A DNA stretch of 22,016 nt, from the NCBI GenBank assembly GCA_035943195.1, contig DASZCK010000101.1, positions 1 to 22,016 on the forward strand. Direction: 5' to 3'. Source of the stretch: DAIDKA01 sp035943195 (GTDB lineage Bacteria; Pseudomonadota; Gammaproteobacteria; Steroidobacterales; Steroidobacteraceae). Positions 15,104 through 22,016 of this stretch are shown here, in pieces. Under the pieces are notes generated by a model. The model saw nothing but the letters and a program-made list of their open reading frames with translations. It did no database searches and was not told the DNA's origin. Within the stretch, counting starts at the first letter, position 1. Every line of letters begins with the position of its first letter. A program made the position numbers and the translations under genes.

Positions 15104-16951
15104 CTATTGCACGCCGAACGCAAGCAGCACGTTGCCGGGCGTTTCGGCGACCACGCCGTATCCAGATCCCACGAAGAGCATTCCGCCGGCGACGGTCGCG
15201 CCGGCGGACACGATGGAGCCGCCATGTGCCGGCACACCATTCACCGTCTGAAAGGAAGTGGCTGTCTGATACTTCCACAAGGTGTGGCCATCATCGGTGG
15301 CGAGGGCCCAGAGGCTTCCATCGGAGCCCCCGGCGATCAGTACGCCTGGAATGGCGGTCACCGCGGCGCTGTACCCCACCTTCGGGTCCGTCGCGGTATC
15401 CAGCGGCGCACACCATTTCTGCTGGCCATCTTCCAGTGACAACGCGGCGATGCCATTGGTGGTGCAGCCCAGATAGGCATAATGCTCATCCAGCGCACCG
15501 CCCCAGATGGGTCCGCGAAAACGTGCCGGGGAGGATCCCGACTTGACGTGATCCACGCGCCACGCCACCGCGCCCTTCTTGCCGACATCGAGGGCCATCG
15601 CGTCGCCGGGCTTCATGGCGAAGACTACGAGGCTGCGGCCGTCGTGCAATCGGGTGAGCATCGGTGACATGGGCACGTCCCAGTCGGGGCCGACCTGCGG
15701 CGGGCAGTTATCCGTCTTGCCGGCGCCCGCGCAGCCGACGATGAAGGAATCACCTTCATAGATCTGATGGCTCCACAGCCGCCTTCCGGTCGCGAGGTCC
15801 AGTGCCAGGATGGAATCCGTAGTTATGGGCGCCGGATAGGTCGAGGCATCGCCGGTGCCGAAGTACACCGCATGATGCACCGGATCGATGGTCGGCGTAT
15901 TCCACACCGGGTTACCGGCCGGCGCCCACTGCTGCACGCCCTTGGAGTTCTTGTGGGTGGGCCGCGGCCGCTGCGCGATGGTGTAAGTCTTCCAGATGCG
16001 GCGGCCGGTGTTGGCATCGAGCGCACTCACACTGCCGACTGCCGTGCAGCAGGGGTAGTCGAGCACCCGGGCCTGAAAACCCTCCCACGCCGAAATGGGA
16101 ACGAAGAGGCGCCCCTTGTACAGCGCCGGGGCCGCCGTTACCCGCGTGGCGAAATGTTTTTCGACATGGGTTTTCCAGATGCCGGTGCCATCGTGCGCAT
16201 CGATGGCGTAGGCATTGGCCTTGAGATCACCGAAATAGACGGCGAGGCGCTTCTTGCCGCCGGTGGTGATCGGACCCACGGTCATGGCGTTGCGCACGCC
16301 GGCCTGTGCGCGGTACGACCAGTAGACGCACCCGGTCGCCGCGTCCAGCGAATACACATAGCCGATGTCCGAGCCCACGAAGACGCGTCCCGCAACCACC
16401 GCGGGCTGCCCGAAGGCAGAGGTGCCGCCGGGAAACCCAAAGGCCCACTTCAGTTTGAGCCCGGGGACGGTCGCGGCGGTCAGGCCCGCGGCCGCCGCGG
16501 ATTGGAAGCGATTGTTCCCGGTGCCATTGCCCCAGCCATTCCAGTCGTGATGGTCTGCATCGTGCAACGGCGGGTTGTCGCTGCAGCGGTTCTTCATGGC
16601 CGACACGTCACCGGCCTTGGCGGAGCCCAGGAATTGTCCGGCCAGGGACTCGGCCACCCGCCGGCGGTCGGTATCGGTGAGGGTATCGCCGACCTGCTTC
16701 ATGACGCCGCTGCTAAGCGCGGTATAGATGCGCTCGGGAGACATGGTGCGCAAGGTCGCCGGACTCGGCGCACGCTCGTAGGCTTTGTTGCCGTGACAGG
16801 ACACGCAGTGCTGCTGGAACACTGCGAAGCCAAGCTCCGTGCCGCGCCGCTCCGGGGCACTGCTGTTCTGGGCGACAGTTGCCTGCGCGAAGAGGGTGCC
16901 CAGCAATGCGGCCGCGACCATGCCGTGCCGTCCCGCGTCCCGTCGAATCAC
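15104..16951 (-). CDS. Quinohemoprotein dehydrogenase, polyvinyl-alcohol-dehydrogenase-like (N-terminal cytochrome c plus PQQ propeller)
   Basis: A 615-residue exported enzyme (from GTG 16951). After a signal peptide (MVAAALLGTLFAQATVAQ region) comes a cytochrome c domain with CVSCH (residues 49-53) and probable distal M84, then an eight-bladed PQQ propeller from about residue 120. Blades show the usual tryptophan-docking repeats (SLDAATGCVYWSY, ALDANTGRRIWKT, ALDLATGRRLWSH). C301-C302 (DYPCCTAVGS) resembles the vicinal disulfide of PQQ alcohol dehydrogenases. The HDWNGWGNGTGNNRF entry motif and N-terminal haem order match polyvinyl-alcohol dehydrogenase (cytochrome), which oxidises secondary alcohols of polymers and passes electrons to cytochrome c. 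The actual substrate may be quite different. It leads the run with the VOC and enolase-family genes and diverges from the second quinohemoprotein gene. Confidence 0.9.
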   Translation of the reverse strand: MIRRDAGRHGMVAAALLGTLFAQATVAQNSSAPERRGTELGFAVFQQHCVSCHGNKAYERAPSPATLRTMSPERIYTALSSGVMKQVGDTLTDTDRRRVAESLAGQFLGSAKAGDVSAMKNRCSDNPPLHDADHHDWNGWGNGTGNNRFQSAAAAGLTAATVPGLKLKWAFGFPGGTSAFGQPAVVAGRVFVGSDIGYVYSLDAATGCVYWSYRAQAGVRNAMTVGPITTGGKKRLAVYFGDLKANAYAIDAHDGTGIWKTHVEKHFATRVTAAPALYKGRLFVPISAWEGFQARVLDYPCCTAVGSVSALDANTGRRIWKTYTIAQRPRPTHKNSKGVQQWAPAGNPVWNTPTIDPVHHAVYFGTGDASTYPAPITTDSILALDLATGRRLWSHQIYEGDSFIVGCAGAGKTDNCPPQVGPDWDVPMSPMLTRLHDGRSLVVFAMKPGDAMALDVGKKGAVAWRVDHVKSGSSPARFRGPIWGGALDEHYAYLGCTTNGIAALSLEDGQQKWCAPLDTATDPKVGYSAAVTAIPGVLIAGGSDGSLWALATDDGHTLWKYQTATSFQTVNGVPAHGGSIVSAGATVAGGMLFVGSGYGVVAETPGNVLLAFGVQ

Positions 16952-16956
16952 GCGTA

Positions 16957-16963
16957 CCCCCCT
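16957..16963 (-). promoter_or_regulatory. Ribosome binding site deciding the GTG start of the PVA-dehydrogenase-like gene
   Basis: AGGGGGG on the minus strand lies five bases before the GTG at 16951. The longer reading (GTG at 16990) and the shorter ATG at 16921 have no comparable site. Confidence 0.6.
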
Positions 16964-16988
16964 CGCGATGGTATGAACCCGCTTCGCC

Positions 16989-17015
16989 ACAATACTACGG
17001 GAGTTGACGCGTCAA
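16989..17015. promoter_or_regulatory. Divergent regulatory region with a 12-bp perfect palindrome
   Basis: TTGACGCGTCAA at 17004-17015 is a perfect palindrome lying between the two quinohemoprotein genes. Each half reads TTGACG, close to a sigma-70 -35 box. On the minus strand a TATTGT (16989-16994) follows at 15 bases, somewhat short spacing, so it could be part of the promoter of the PVA-dehydrogenase-like operon. On the plus strand no good -10 follows. The palindrome may instead be an operator for a dimeric regulator controlling both genes. The 123-base spacer holds no other gene. Confidence 0.4.
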
Positions 17016-17074
17016 AGGAGCGTTGCCTTTGGCAGGGGGCGGTGCTTGAATGACCGCCGCAAAAGGGGGATGCA

Positions 17075-19237
17075 ATGAAGATGCGGCAACGGCAGTTCCT
17101 GCAATGTTTCCTGGGGTCAGGCATGATTGCTGCACTGCTGTTTCAGTGGCCGGCCGGGGCCCAGCGTCCGCCCCGGGGCGACCCCGCACCCTTGGCAAGC
17201 TTCACGCCCGAGCAGGCGGCGCAGGGCAAGACGGTCTATGCCGCGCAGTGCGGTAACTGTCATGGCAGGAACCTGGGCGGCAGCGAGTTCGCGACGCCCC
17301 TGAACGGTACCGCCTTCAGTCTCAACTGGGGTGGGAAGTCCGCCGCAGCCCTGTTCTCCTTCGTGCGGACCCGAATGCCGCCCACCGCCATCGGCTCCCT
17401 GACACCCGACACGACCGCCGGTGTGGTGGCGTACCTGCTGCAGGTCAATGGCGCAAAGTCCGGCGAGCTGCCGCTCGCAGCCGATGCCACGACGCTGGCC
17501 GCACTGCGCATTCCGCGCAATCCGGCCGCCAGGGCATCGCCGATGATGCCGCTGTCACCCCTGTCGCCACCGGTGCCGAAGGTGTTCGTGCCCAATCCCC
17601 TCGACCAGATCACCACGGTGACGGAGGCCATGCTGCGCAATCCCGCCGACGCAGACTGGCTGCTCTGGCGCCGCACCTACAGCGATCAGGGCTTCAGTCC
17701 GCTGCACCAGATCACCAAGCAGAACGTGGATGAGCTGCGGGTGTCCTGGGGCTGGACCCTGCCGACAGGACGCAATGAAACGACACCGCTGGAGCATGAC
17801 GGCGTGCTGTTCGTCGCCAGCTGGGGCGACAACATCCAGGCATTGAATGCGGTCACGGGCGACCTGCTCTGGCAGTACTCCCGCGCCCTGCCCAGCGACG
17901 CGCGTCTGGAGGTGCGGCGAAACATCGCCATCTATGGCGAGCATCTGTTCGAGTCGACCTCGGATGATCATGTGGTCGCGTTGGATCTGAAAACCGGCAT
18001 CGTGGTCTGGGATATGCCGGTGGCGGACTATCACCAGGGCTGGCAGACGACGGGCGGACCACTGATCGCAAAAGGCAAGGTGCTGATCGGAATCGTGGGC
18101 CAGGCTCCCGGCGGTGGAGCGGTGGTCGCTCTGGACGTCGAGACCGGCAAGGAGGCCTGGCGCTTCCATACCATTGCCCGACCGGGTGAATTGGGTGGCG
18201 ACAGCTGGAACGGCCTGCCTCTGGAGAAACGCAGCGGAGCCTCGGTCTGGACCGCCGGCAGCTATGACCCGGCGTTGAACCTGGCCTTCTTCGGCGTGGG
18301 GCAGACCTACGACACCGGTCCGCTGCTGCATTCCATCAACAAGCCGGGCATCACACAGGACAGTCTGTACACCGATTCGACGCTGGCGCTGGACCCGGAT
18401 ACCGGCAAGCTGGCCTGGCATTTCCAGCACGTGCACAACGATCAATGGGATCTCGACTGGGCCTTCGAGCAGGAAGTGATAGATCTGCCGGTCAACGGCC
18501 AGCCCCGCAAGCTCATCGTGACTGACGGCAAGATGGGCATCATCGAGGCGATGGATGCGGCCACCGGCAAGTATGTGTTCTCCAAGGACCAGGGTATTCA
18601 GAACGTGATCAGCGCGATTGATCCGAAGACCGGTGAGAAGTCCATCAACCCGGACGTGGTGGTCGGGGATGGCAAGCCGCATACCATCTGTCCGCATCCG
18701 GGCGGCGGCCGCAACTGGAATGCGAGCTCCTACAATCCGCTGACCAAGGTCCTGTACACACCCATGGTCGAGTCCTGCATGGATCTCATTCCGGCCGGCC
18801 CCGGTGAACGCGGCAACCTGTCATCAGGCTATAACTGGACCATCCGTCCGCGCCCTGACACCGATGGCAAGTATGGCCGCATCGAAGCGTTGAATCTTCA
18901 GACTCGGCAGGTGGTTTGGCTGCAGCGCCATCGCGCGCCGGATACCACTTGTGTGCTGGCCACGGCGGGCGGCGTGGTGTTTTCAGGGTCGCTGGATCGC
19001 TACCTGCGCGCCTACGATGACACCACCGGCAAGGAGCTTTGGCAGGTGCGCATGAACGACGTGCCCAGTTCCTGTCCGATCTCCTACAGCGTCAACGGAC
19101 GGCAATACATCGCGGTGGTGGTCGGCAATGGCGGAATCGAGAGCCAGACCTTCCCGACCATCGTGCCGGAGATCCAGGATCCGCAGGAACACGCTTCATC
19201 GATCTGGGTGTTTGAACTGCCGAAGCGCTTTCACTAG
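17075..19237 (+). CDS. PQQ-dependent quinohemoprotein dehydrogenase with N-terminal cytochrome c
   Basis: A 720-residue exported enzyme: signal peptide (residues about 1-30, ending PAGAQ), cytochrome c domain with CGNCH at 59-63 and distal M101 (RTRMPPTAIG), a Pro-rich linker (150-175), then a PQQ alcohol dehydrogenase propeller (about 185-720) with repeats such as ALNAVTGDLLWQY, ALDVETGKEAWRF and ALDPDTGKLAWHF. The catalytic-base segment reads NDQWDLDW: D459 is the presumed base and D461 the extra Asp associated with lanthanide-using enzymes. By eye the Asn metal ligand is replaced by Q410, the Glu ligand is not evident, and there is no vicinal Cys pair. AAAAGGGGG ends 4-5 bases before the ATG. 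It diverges from the PVA-dehydrogenase-like gene, and its stop overlaps the next convergent stop in CTAG. It probably oxidises an alcohol in the periplasm. Confidence 0.92.
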   Translation: MKMRQRQFLQCFLGSGMIAALLFQWPAGAQRPPRGDPAPLASFTPEQAAQGKTVYAAQCGNCHGRNLGGSEFATPLNGTAFSLNWGGKSAAALFSFVRTRMPPTAIGSLTPDTTAGVVAYLLQVNGAKSGELPLAADATTLAALRIPRNPAARASPMMPLSPLSPPVPKVFVPNPLDQITTVTEAMLRNPADADWLLWRRTYSDQGFSPLHQITKQNVDELRVSWGWTLPTGRNETTPLEHDGVLFVASWGDNIQALNAVTGDLLWQYSRALPSDARLEVRRNIAIYGEHLFESTSDDHVVALDLKTGIVVWDMPVADYHQGWQTTGGPLIAKGKVLIGIVGQAPGGGAVVALDVETGKEAWRFHTIARPGELGGDSWNGLPLEKRSGASVWTAGSYDPALNLAFFGVGQTYDTGPLLHSINKPGITQDSLYTDSTLALDPDTGKLAWHFQHVHNDQWDLDWAFEQEVIDLPVNGQPRKLIVTDGKMGIIEAMDAATGKYVFSKDQGIQNVISAIDPKTGEKSINPDVVVGDGKPHTICPHPGGGRNWNASSYNPLTKVLYTPMVESCMDLIPAGPGERGNLSSGYNWTIRPRPDTDGKYGRIEALNLQTRQVVWLQRHRAPDTTCVLATAGGVVFSGSLDRYLRAYDDTTGKELWQVRMNDVPSSCPISYSVNGRQYIAVVVGNGGIESQTFPTIVPEIQDPQEHASSIWVFELPKRFH

Positions 19238-20220
19238 ACCGTAACCACGATCTTGCCGATCTGCTGATTGGATTCGACGTAGGCGTGTGCGTCGGCGATC
19301 TGGTCCAGCGTGAAGGTCTTGGCGATGACGGGCTTCAGGTACCCGGTGGCAAGGCCCGCCTGGATGGTGTCGCGCGCCCGCTGGTAGCGCTCCGGCTTGT
19401 TTGAAATGGACGAAAACACCCAGCCGCGGATGCTCAGGCCCTTCAGTGCCACGGTCCAGTGCGGATAGGGCGTGGCCTGTCCGCTCAGGCCCCCGTATAT
19501 GAAGAGTATGCCTTCCTCGGCGAGGGCACTGCACAGCTTCTCCACGTACGGGCCGCCCACGGGGTCGAAGGCGGTGCGCGCACCTTTGCCGGCTGTGATG
19601 CGCATGACCTCGGCGACCATATCGGATTCCTCGGTCGCCACCACGTGCTGGGCACCCTGCTCGCGCAGCGCGGCAGCCTTGTTGCCGCGACGCGTGAGAG
19701 CGATCGGCACTGCGCCGGCCCAGTTGGCCAGCTGGATGGCGGCCAGGCCCACGCTGCTTGACGCCGCGGGGATCAGTACATAGTCACCGACCCCGATCTT
19801 CGCCACCTCGATGATGGCGTAGGCCGTCAGAAAGGCCATCCAGATGGCGCTGGACTGGATCGGCGTGAGTCCCACGGGCGCGGCGAATACACTGCGGGCC
19901 GGCACGATGGCGGATTCCGCGTACACACCGTATTCACCGAGCCGGTACGTCGGTATCACACACACGCGATCGCCCGGCGCATGGCCCTGCACTCCGGGAC
20001 CCAGCGCCTCCACCGTGCCGAAGGCCTCGTAGCCCATGAGTGAAGGCAGCTTTGGTGCAACCAGATACTGGCCCGCGCGATAGGCCACCTCCGAACGGTT
20101 CAGTCCGATGCTCTGCACCCGTATGCGGATCTCGCCCGGGCCGGGATCGGCCACCGGCAGATCCTCGATGCGCAGCACCTCGGGTCCGCCGGTCTTATGA
20201 ATGCGTACTGTCTTGGTCAT
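19234..20220 (-). CDS. Zinc-free medium-chain dehydrogenase/reductase (quinone oxidoreductase-like)
   Basis: A 328-residue cytoplasmic NAD(P)H-dependent oxidoreductase of the MDR superfamily, quinone-oxidoreductase/enoyl-reductase branch. The N-terminal GroES-like domain (1-120) contains GLNRSEVAYRAGQY (39-52) and PSLMGYEAFGTVEALGPGV (59-77). The catalytic-zinc Cys and the four-Cys structural zinc site of alcohol dehydrogenases are absent. The Rossmann part has IPAASSSVGLAAIQLANWAGA (150-170), a nucleotide-binding loop with three Ser in place of the usual small/Gly series, then FDPVGGPYVEKL. Neighbouring TALTRRG-type basic residues (RRGNK, 177-181) suggest NADPH rather than NADH, which is inference. 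It converges on the quinohemoprotein gene with a four-base overlap and diverges from the serine hydrolase across 37 bases. It could reduce an unsaturated product of the periplasmic route, but no evidence links them beyond position. Confidence 0.9.
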   Translation of the reverse strand: MTKTVRIHKTGGPEVLRIEDLPVADPGPGEIRIRVQSIGLNRSEVAYRAGQYLVAPKLPSLMGYEAFGTVEALGPGVQGHAPGDRVCVIPTYRLGEYGVYAESAIVPARSVFAAPVGLTPIQSSAIWMAFLTAYAIIEVAKIGVGDYVLIPAASSSVGLAAIQLANWAGAVPIALTRRGNKAAALREQGAQHVVATEESDMVAEVMRITAGKGARTAFDPVGGPYVEKLCSALAEEGILFIYGGLSGQATPYPHWTVALKGLSIRGWVFSSISNKPERYQRARDTIQAGLATGYLKPVIAKTFTLDQIADAHAYVESNQQIGKIVVTV

Positions 20221-20245
20221 GGGCTACCATGTTCCCACAAATCCC

Positions 20246-20250
20246 AGAGG
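20246..20250 (+). promoter_or_regulatory. Ribosome binding site deciding the start of the serine hydrolase
   Basis: AGAGG lies seven bases before the ATG at 20258. A longer frame from 20201 would overlap the divergent oxidoreductase start and adds residues without family similarity. Confidence 0.55.
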
Positions 20251-20257
20251 TGTTGAA

Positions 20258-21460
20258 ATGTCACAGGGCGGCTTTTCAAAGGCGCGTCTGGCGCGCATGC
20301 ACAAGGTGATGGCTGGCTATGTGGAGCGGGGTCACGTCGCGGGCCTGATCACGCTATTGAGCCGCCGGGGCGAGACCGTGGTCGACACCATTGGCTGCCA
20401 GGACCTGGTACGCAAGGACCCGCTGCGTCGCGATTCAATCTTCCGCATTGCATCGATGACGAAACCCATTACTGCCGTGGCCGCCATGATCCTGGTCGAG
20501 GAATGCCGGCTGACGCTGGATGCGCCCCTTGACCCGTTCCTGCCCGAGCTCGCCAACCGCCGGGTGTTGAAGCGCATTGATGGGCCGGTCGAGGAAACCG
20601 ATCCGGCCCTGCGCGCACTCACGCTGCGTGATCTGCTCAGTTTTCGCATGGGCATGGGGTTTCTGATGACCCCGGAATCGCAGCAGTATCCCATCCAGAA
20701 GGCCGTGAACGCGGCGTTGCCCCAGGGGATTGATCCCACCCATCCGCATGCTCCTGATGAGTGGCTGCGGCGCCTCGGCACACTCCCTTTGATGTACCAG
20801 CCCGGCAGCCACTGGCAATATCACACCGGATCCGACGTGCTCGGTGTGCTGATTGCGCGGGTTTCCGGACAGTCCTTCGAGAGCTTCCTGAAAGAGCGCG
20901 TTTTCGATCCGCTGGGCATGCGCGACACCGCGTTTTGCGTGCCCTCCGGCAAGCTTGGGCGCTTCACCAGCAGCTATGCGGTCAATCCGCAAAGCGGCGC
21001 TCTGGAGCTGATCGATGACAGCCAGGATAGTAAATGGGGCCAGGCGCCGGCGTTTCCGGCCGGGGGCTCGGGACTGGTTTCCACCATCGATGATTACTGC
21101 GCCTTTGGCCGCATGATGCTCAACAGGGGCAAGTTGGCCGGCGAGCGCATCCTGGCGCGCCCGACCATCGAGCTCATGCTCACCGATCAGATAACGCCGG
21201 CGCAGAAGTCCGTCTCACCCTTTTCACCCGGCTTCTGGGACAATAGGGGTTGGGGCCTGGGACTGGCGCTGATCACGGGTCGCGGCTCCCCGGGCATGTC
21301 GCCGGGCCAGTTCGGCTGGTCGGGGCTGTTCGGTACGGTGTGGATATCGGACAGCGTCGAGGATCTGGTGAGCATCCTCATGATCCAGCGCATGAACATG
21401 GGGCCGACTCGAATCCACGAGGATTTCGTGACTCTGGCCTACCAGAGTCTCGATGATTAG
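20258..21460 (+). CDS. Serine hydrolase of the class C beta-lactamase / family VIII esterase fold
   Basis: A 400-residue product with the nucleophile motif S66-MT-K69 (RIASMTKPITAVAAM) and the general-base Tyr motif at Y188 (WQYHTGSDVLGVLI). In place of the KTG box of true beta-lactamases it has W354-S-G (QFGWSGLFGTVW), typical of family VIII esterases such as EstB-like proteins. Other matching parts are LTLRDLLSFRMGMGF (121-135), FLKERVFDPLGMRDTAF (210-226) and GGSGLVSTIDDYCAFGRMMLN (269-289). No signal peptide is visible, unlike secreted AmpC enzymes, so it is probably a cytoplasmic esterase or amidase acting on small esters or lactones. Its stop overlaps that of the convergent VOC gene by four bases. 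Antibiotic resistance should not be inferred. Confidence 0.93.
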   Translation: MSQGGFSKARLARMHKVMAGYVERGHVAGLITLLSRRGETVVDTIGCQDLVRKDPLRRDSIFRIASMTKPITAVAAMILVEECRLTLDAPLDPFLPELANRRVLKRIDGPVEETDPALRALTLRDLLSFRMGMGFLMTPESQQYPIQKAVNAALPQGIDPTHPHAPDEWLRRLGTLPLMYQPGSHWQYHTGSDVLGVLIARVSGQSFESFLKERVFDPLGMRDTAFCVPSGKLGRFTSSYAVNPQSGALELIDDSQDSKWGQAPAFPAGGSGLVSTIDDYCAFGRMMLNRGKLAGERILARPTIELMLTDQITPAQKSVSPFSPGFWDNRGWGLGLALITGRGSPGMSPGQFGWSGLFGTVWISDSVEDLVSILMIQRMNMGPTRIHEDFVTLAYQSLDD

Positions 21461-21888
21461 CGGGAGCGAGCGAATGCGCCGACCGCATCCAGCATCAGGG
21501 TATGCTCCGGGTGACGATACGTCTTTATCTCAATCACATTGTTGCTCGGATCGTTGAGATAGAATTTTGCCTGCTCCTCCTCCGTTCCCTCTTGCATGAC
21601 CGCCGGCTCTCCCAAGAACACCACGCCCAATTCCCGTAAACGCCTTACCTCCTGCTCCCACTCGCTCCAGGGTAGAACCACACCGAAATGCCGCTTACCC
21701 TGCTCTTCCAACGCTCGAGTCTCAGCCGGCCGGTGCTGAAGCGTCAGCTGGTGTCCCCATATGATGACGTCCAGCCATTCAGCGCTCGCTCTTCCGGCGC
21801 TCGCACCGAGAACCTCCATGTAAAAGCGCTTCGCCGGGCCTAGCTCGGCAACCGGTATGGACAGGTGAAATAGATAGCGATTGGTCAT
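21457..21888 (-). CDS. Small VOC-family (glyoxalase-like) protein
   Basis: A 143-residue cytoplasmic single-module VOC protein. It opens with RYLFHLSIPVAELGPAKRFY, giving H8 as a probable metal ligand, followed by the FYMEVLGA helix. H67 (RHFGVVLPW) and E120 (DPSNNVIEIKTY) lie where the remaining ligands are found in VOC metalloenzymes, and KFYLNDPSNNVIE is a family signature close to the end. This arrangement suits a metal-dependent lyase, isomerase or dioxygenase of unknown substrate. It has no relationship in length or export to the two-domain VOC protein at 13944-15077. The stop overlaps the serine hydrolase stop (TTAG). The open frame upstream on the same strand ends 11 bases before its ATG, so the two may be co-transcribed. 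Confidence 0.9.
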   Translation of the reverse strand: MTNRYLFHLSIPVAELGPAKRFYMEVLGASAGRASAEWLDVIIWGHQLTLQHRPAETRALEEQGKRHFGVVLPWSEWEQEVRRLRELGVVFLGEPAVMQEGTEEEQAKFYLNDPSNNVIEIKTYRHPEHTLMLDAVGAFARSR

Positions 21889-21899
21889 GACCGCAACTG

Positions 21900-22016
21900 T
21901 CAGCCGTCCAAATAATAGCGCTGATAGACCCTTAGCGCAGCGGCGGCGGCGGCAAGCCCTGACGGTAGCGATGCGAGGTACAGAGGGCCGGTCACGCCAC
22001 TGCGAGTGGGAAAGTC
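21900..22016 (-). CDS. C-terminal 38 residues of an unidentified protein, start outside window
   Basis: On the minus strand a frame enters at the window edge and runs to a TGA at 21900-21902. The residues include DFPTRSGVTGPLYLASLPSG, then a run of six Ala encoded mostly by GCC (near 21937-21951) and end ALRVYQRYYLDG. This looks like a genuine protein tail rather than chance coding, since it sits 11 bases before the VOC gene in the same direction, as tightly spaced as the rest of the region. It is too short to recognise. Confidence 0.5.
   Translation of the reverse strand, partial: DFPTRSGVTGPLYLASLPSGLAAAAAALRVYQRYYLDG

Noticed and set aside
15767..17053. A 428-codon plus-strand open frame opposite the PVA-dehydrogenase-like gene
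   Set aside because: Composition is that of an antisense shadow, and the minus strand holds haem and PQQ-propeller motifs throughout.
17555..18697. A 380-codon minus-strand open frame inside the second quinohemoprotein gene
   Set aside because: It is antisense to a continuous PQQ-propeller domain and has no family similarity that I can see.
20258..21460. Calling the serine hydrolase a class C beta-lactamase resistance gene
   Set aside because: It lacks a signal peptide and the KTG box; WSG in that position and the YHTGSD motif fit family VIII esterases better.
21937..21951. Short GCC/GGC triplet run as a repeat element
   Set aside because: It encodes the alanine run near the end of the partial minus-strand protein and is ordinary in GC-rich coding DNA.

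Overview
The window is GC-rich, almost wholly coding (intergenic gaps are at most about 125 bases) and looks like the chromosome of a Gram-negative bacterium with an active periplasm. It encodes c-type cytochromes with CxxCH motifs, PQQ-type beta-propeller dehydrogenases, Sec and Tat signal peptides, and an SPFH membrane protein. The gene mix would suit a gammaproteobacterium of the Steroidobacter/Nevskia/xanthomonad kind, or another soil proteobacterium. That placement is inference only; no rRNA, tRNA or other marker is present. I found no insertion sequence, phage gene or CRISPR array.

Layout. (1) 1-3331: treY (5' end outside the window) and treZ face each other tail to tail; together they make trehalose from glycogen or maltodextrin ends. 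(2) 3429-6025 (-): an SPFH/band-7 membrane protein followed, with a 4-base overlap, by an unrecognised protein with an N-terminal SH3-like segment. (3) 6123-9834 (-): a compact four-gene run read as class A flavin monooxygenase, Tat-signal protein of unknown function, vanillyl-alcohol-oxidase/p-cresol-methylhydroxylase (VAO/PCMH) family flavoprotein, and small exported cytochrome c. This looks like a flavocytochrome system for oxidising a para-substituted phenol. (4) 9833-10486 (+): 5-formyltetrahydrofolate cyclo-ligase, whose start codon overlaps the divergent monooxygenase start in a CATG. (5) 10493-12510 (-): an exported unknown protein, a DHFR/RibD-C-fold reductase, a cupin and a second exported unknown protein.

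(6) 12545-16951 (-) and 17075-19237 (+) form the most distinctive part. A quinohemoprotein resembling polyvinyl-alcohol dehydrogenase is followed by an exported two-domain VOC protein and a Tat-exported enolase-superfamily (mannonate/altronate dehydratase-like) protein. A second, different quinohemoprotein diverges from them. All four carry export signals, so they may form a periplasmic oxidation/dehydration route that I cannot match to a described pathway. A 12-bp perfect palindrome (TTGACGCGTCAA) lies in the divergent spacer. (7) 19234-22016: a zinc-free MDR oxidoreductase (-), a family VIII esterase/beta-lactamase-like serine hydrolase (+), a small VOC protein (-) and the C-terminus of an unidentified protein (-).

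Several start sites were moved inward from the longest reading frame where a Shine-Dalgarno sequence or signal peptide gave a clear choice; these are noted in the entries. Comparisons with family active sites were made by eye from memory of reference proteins and should be read as such.
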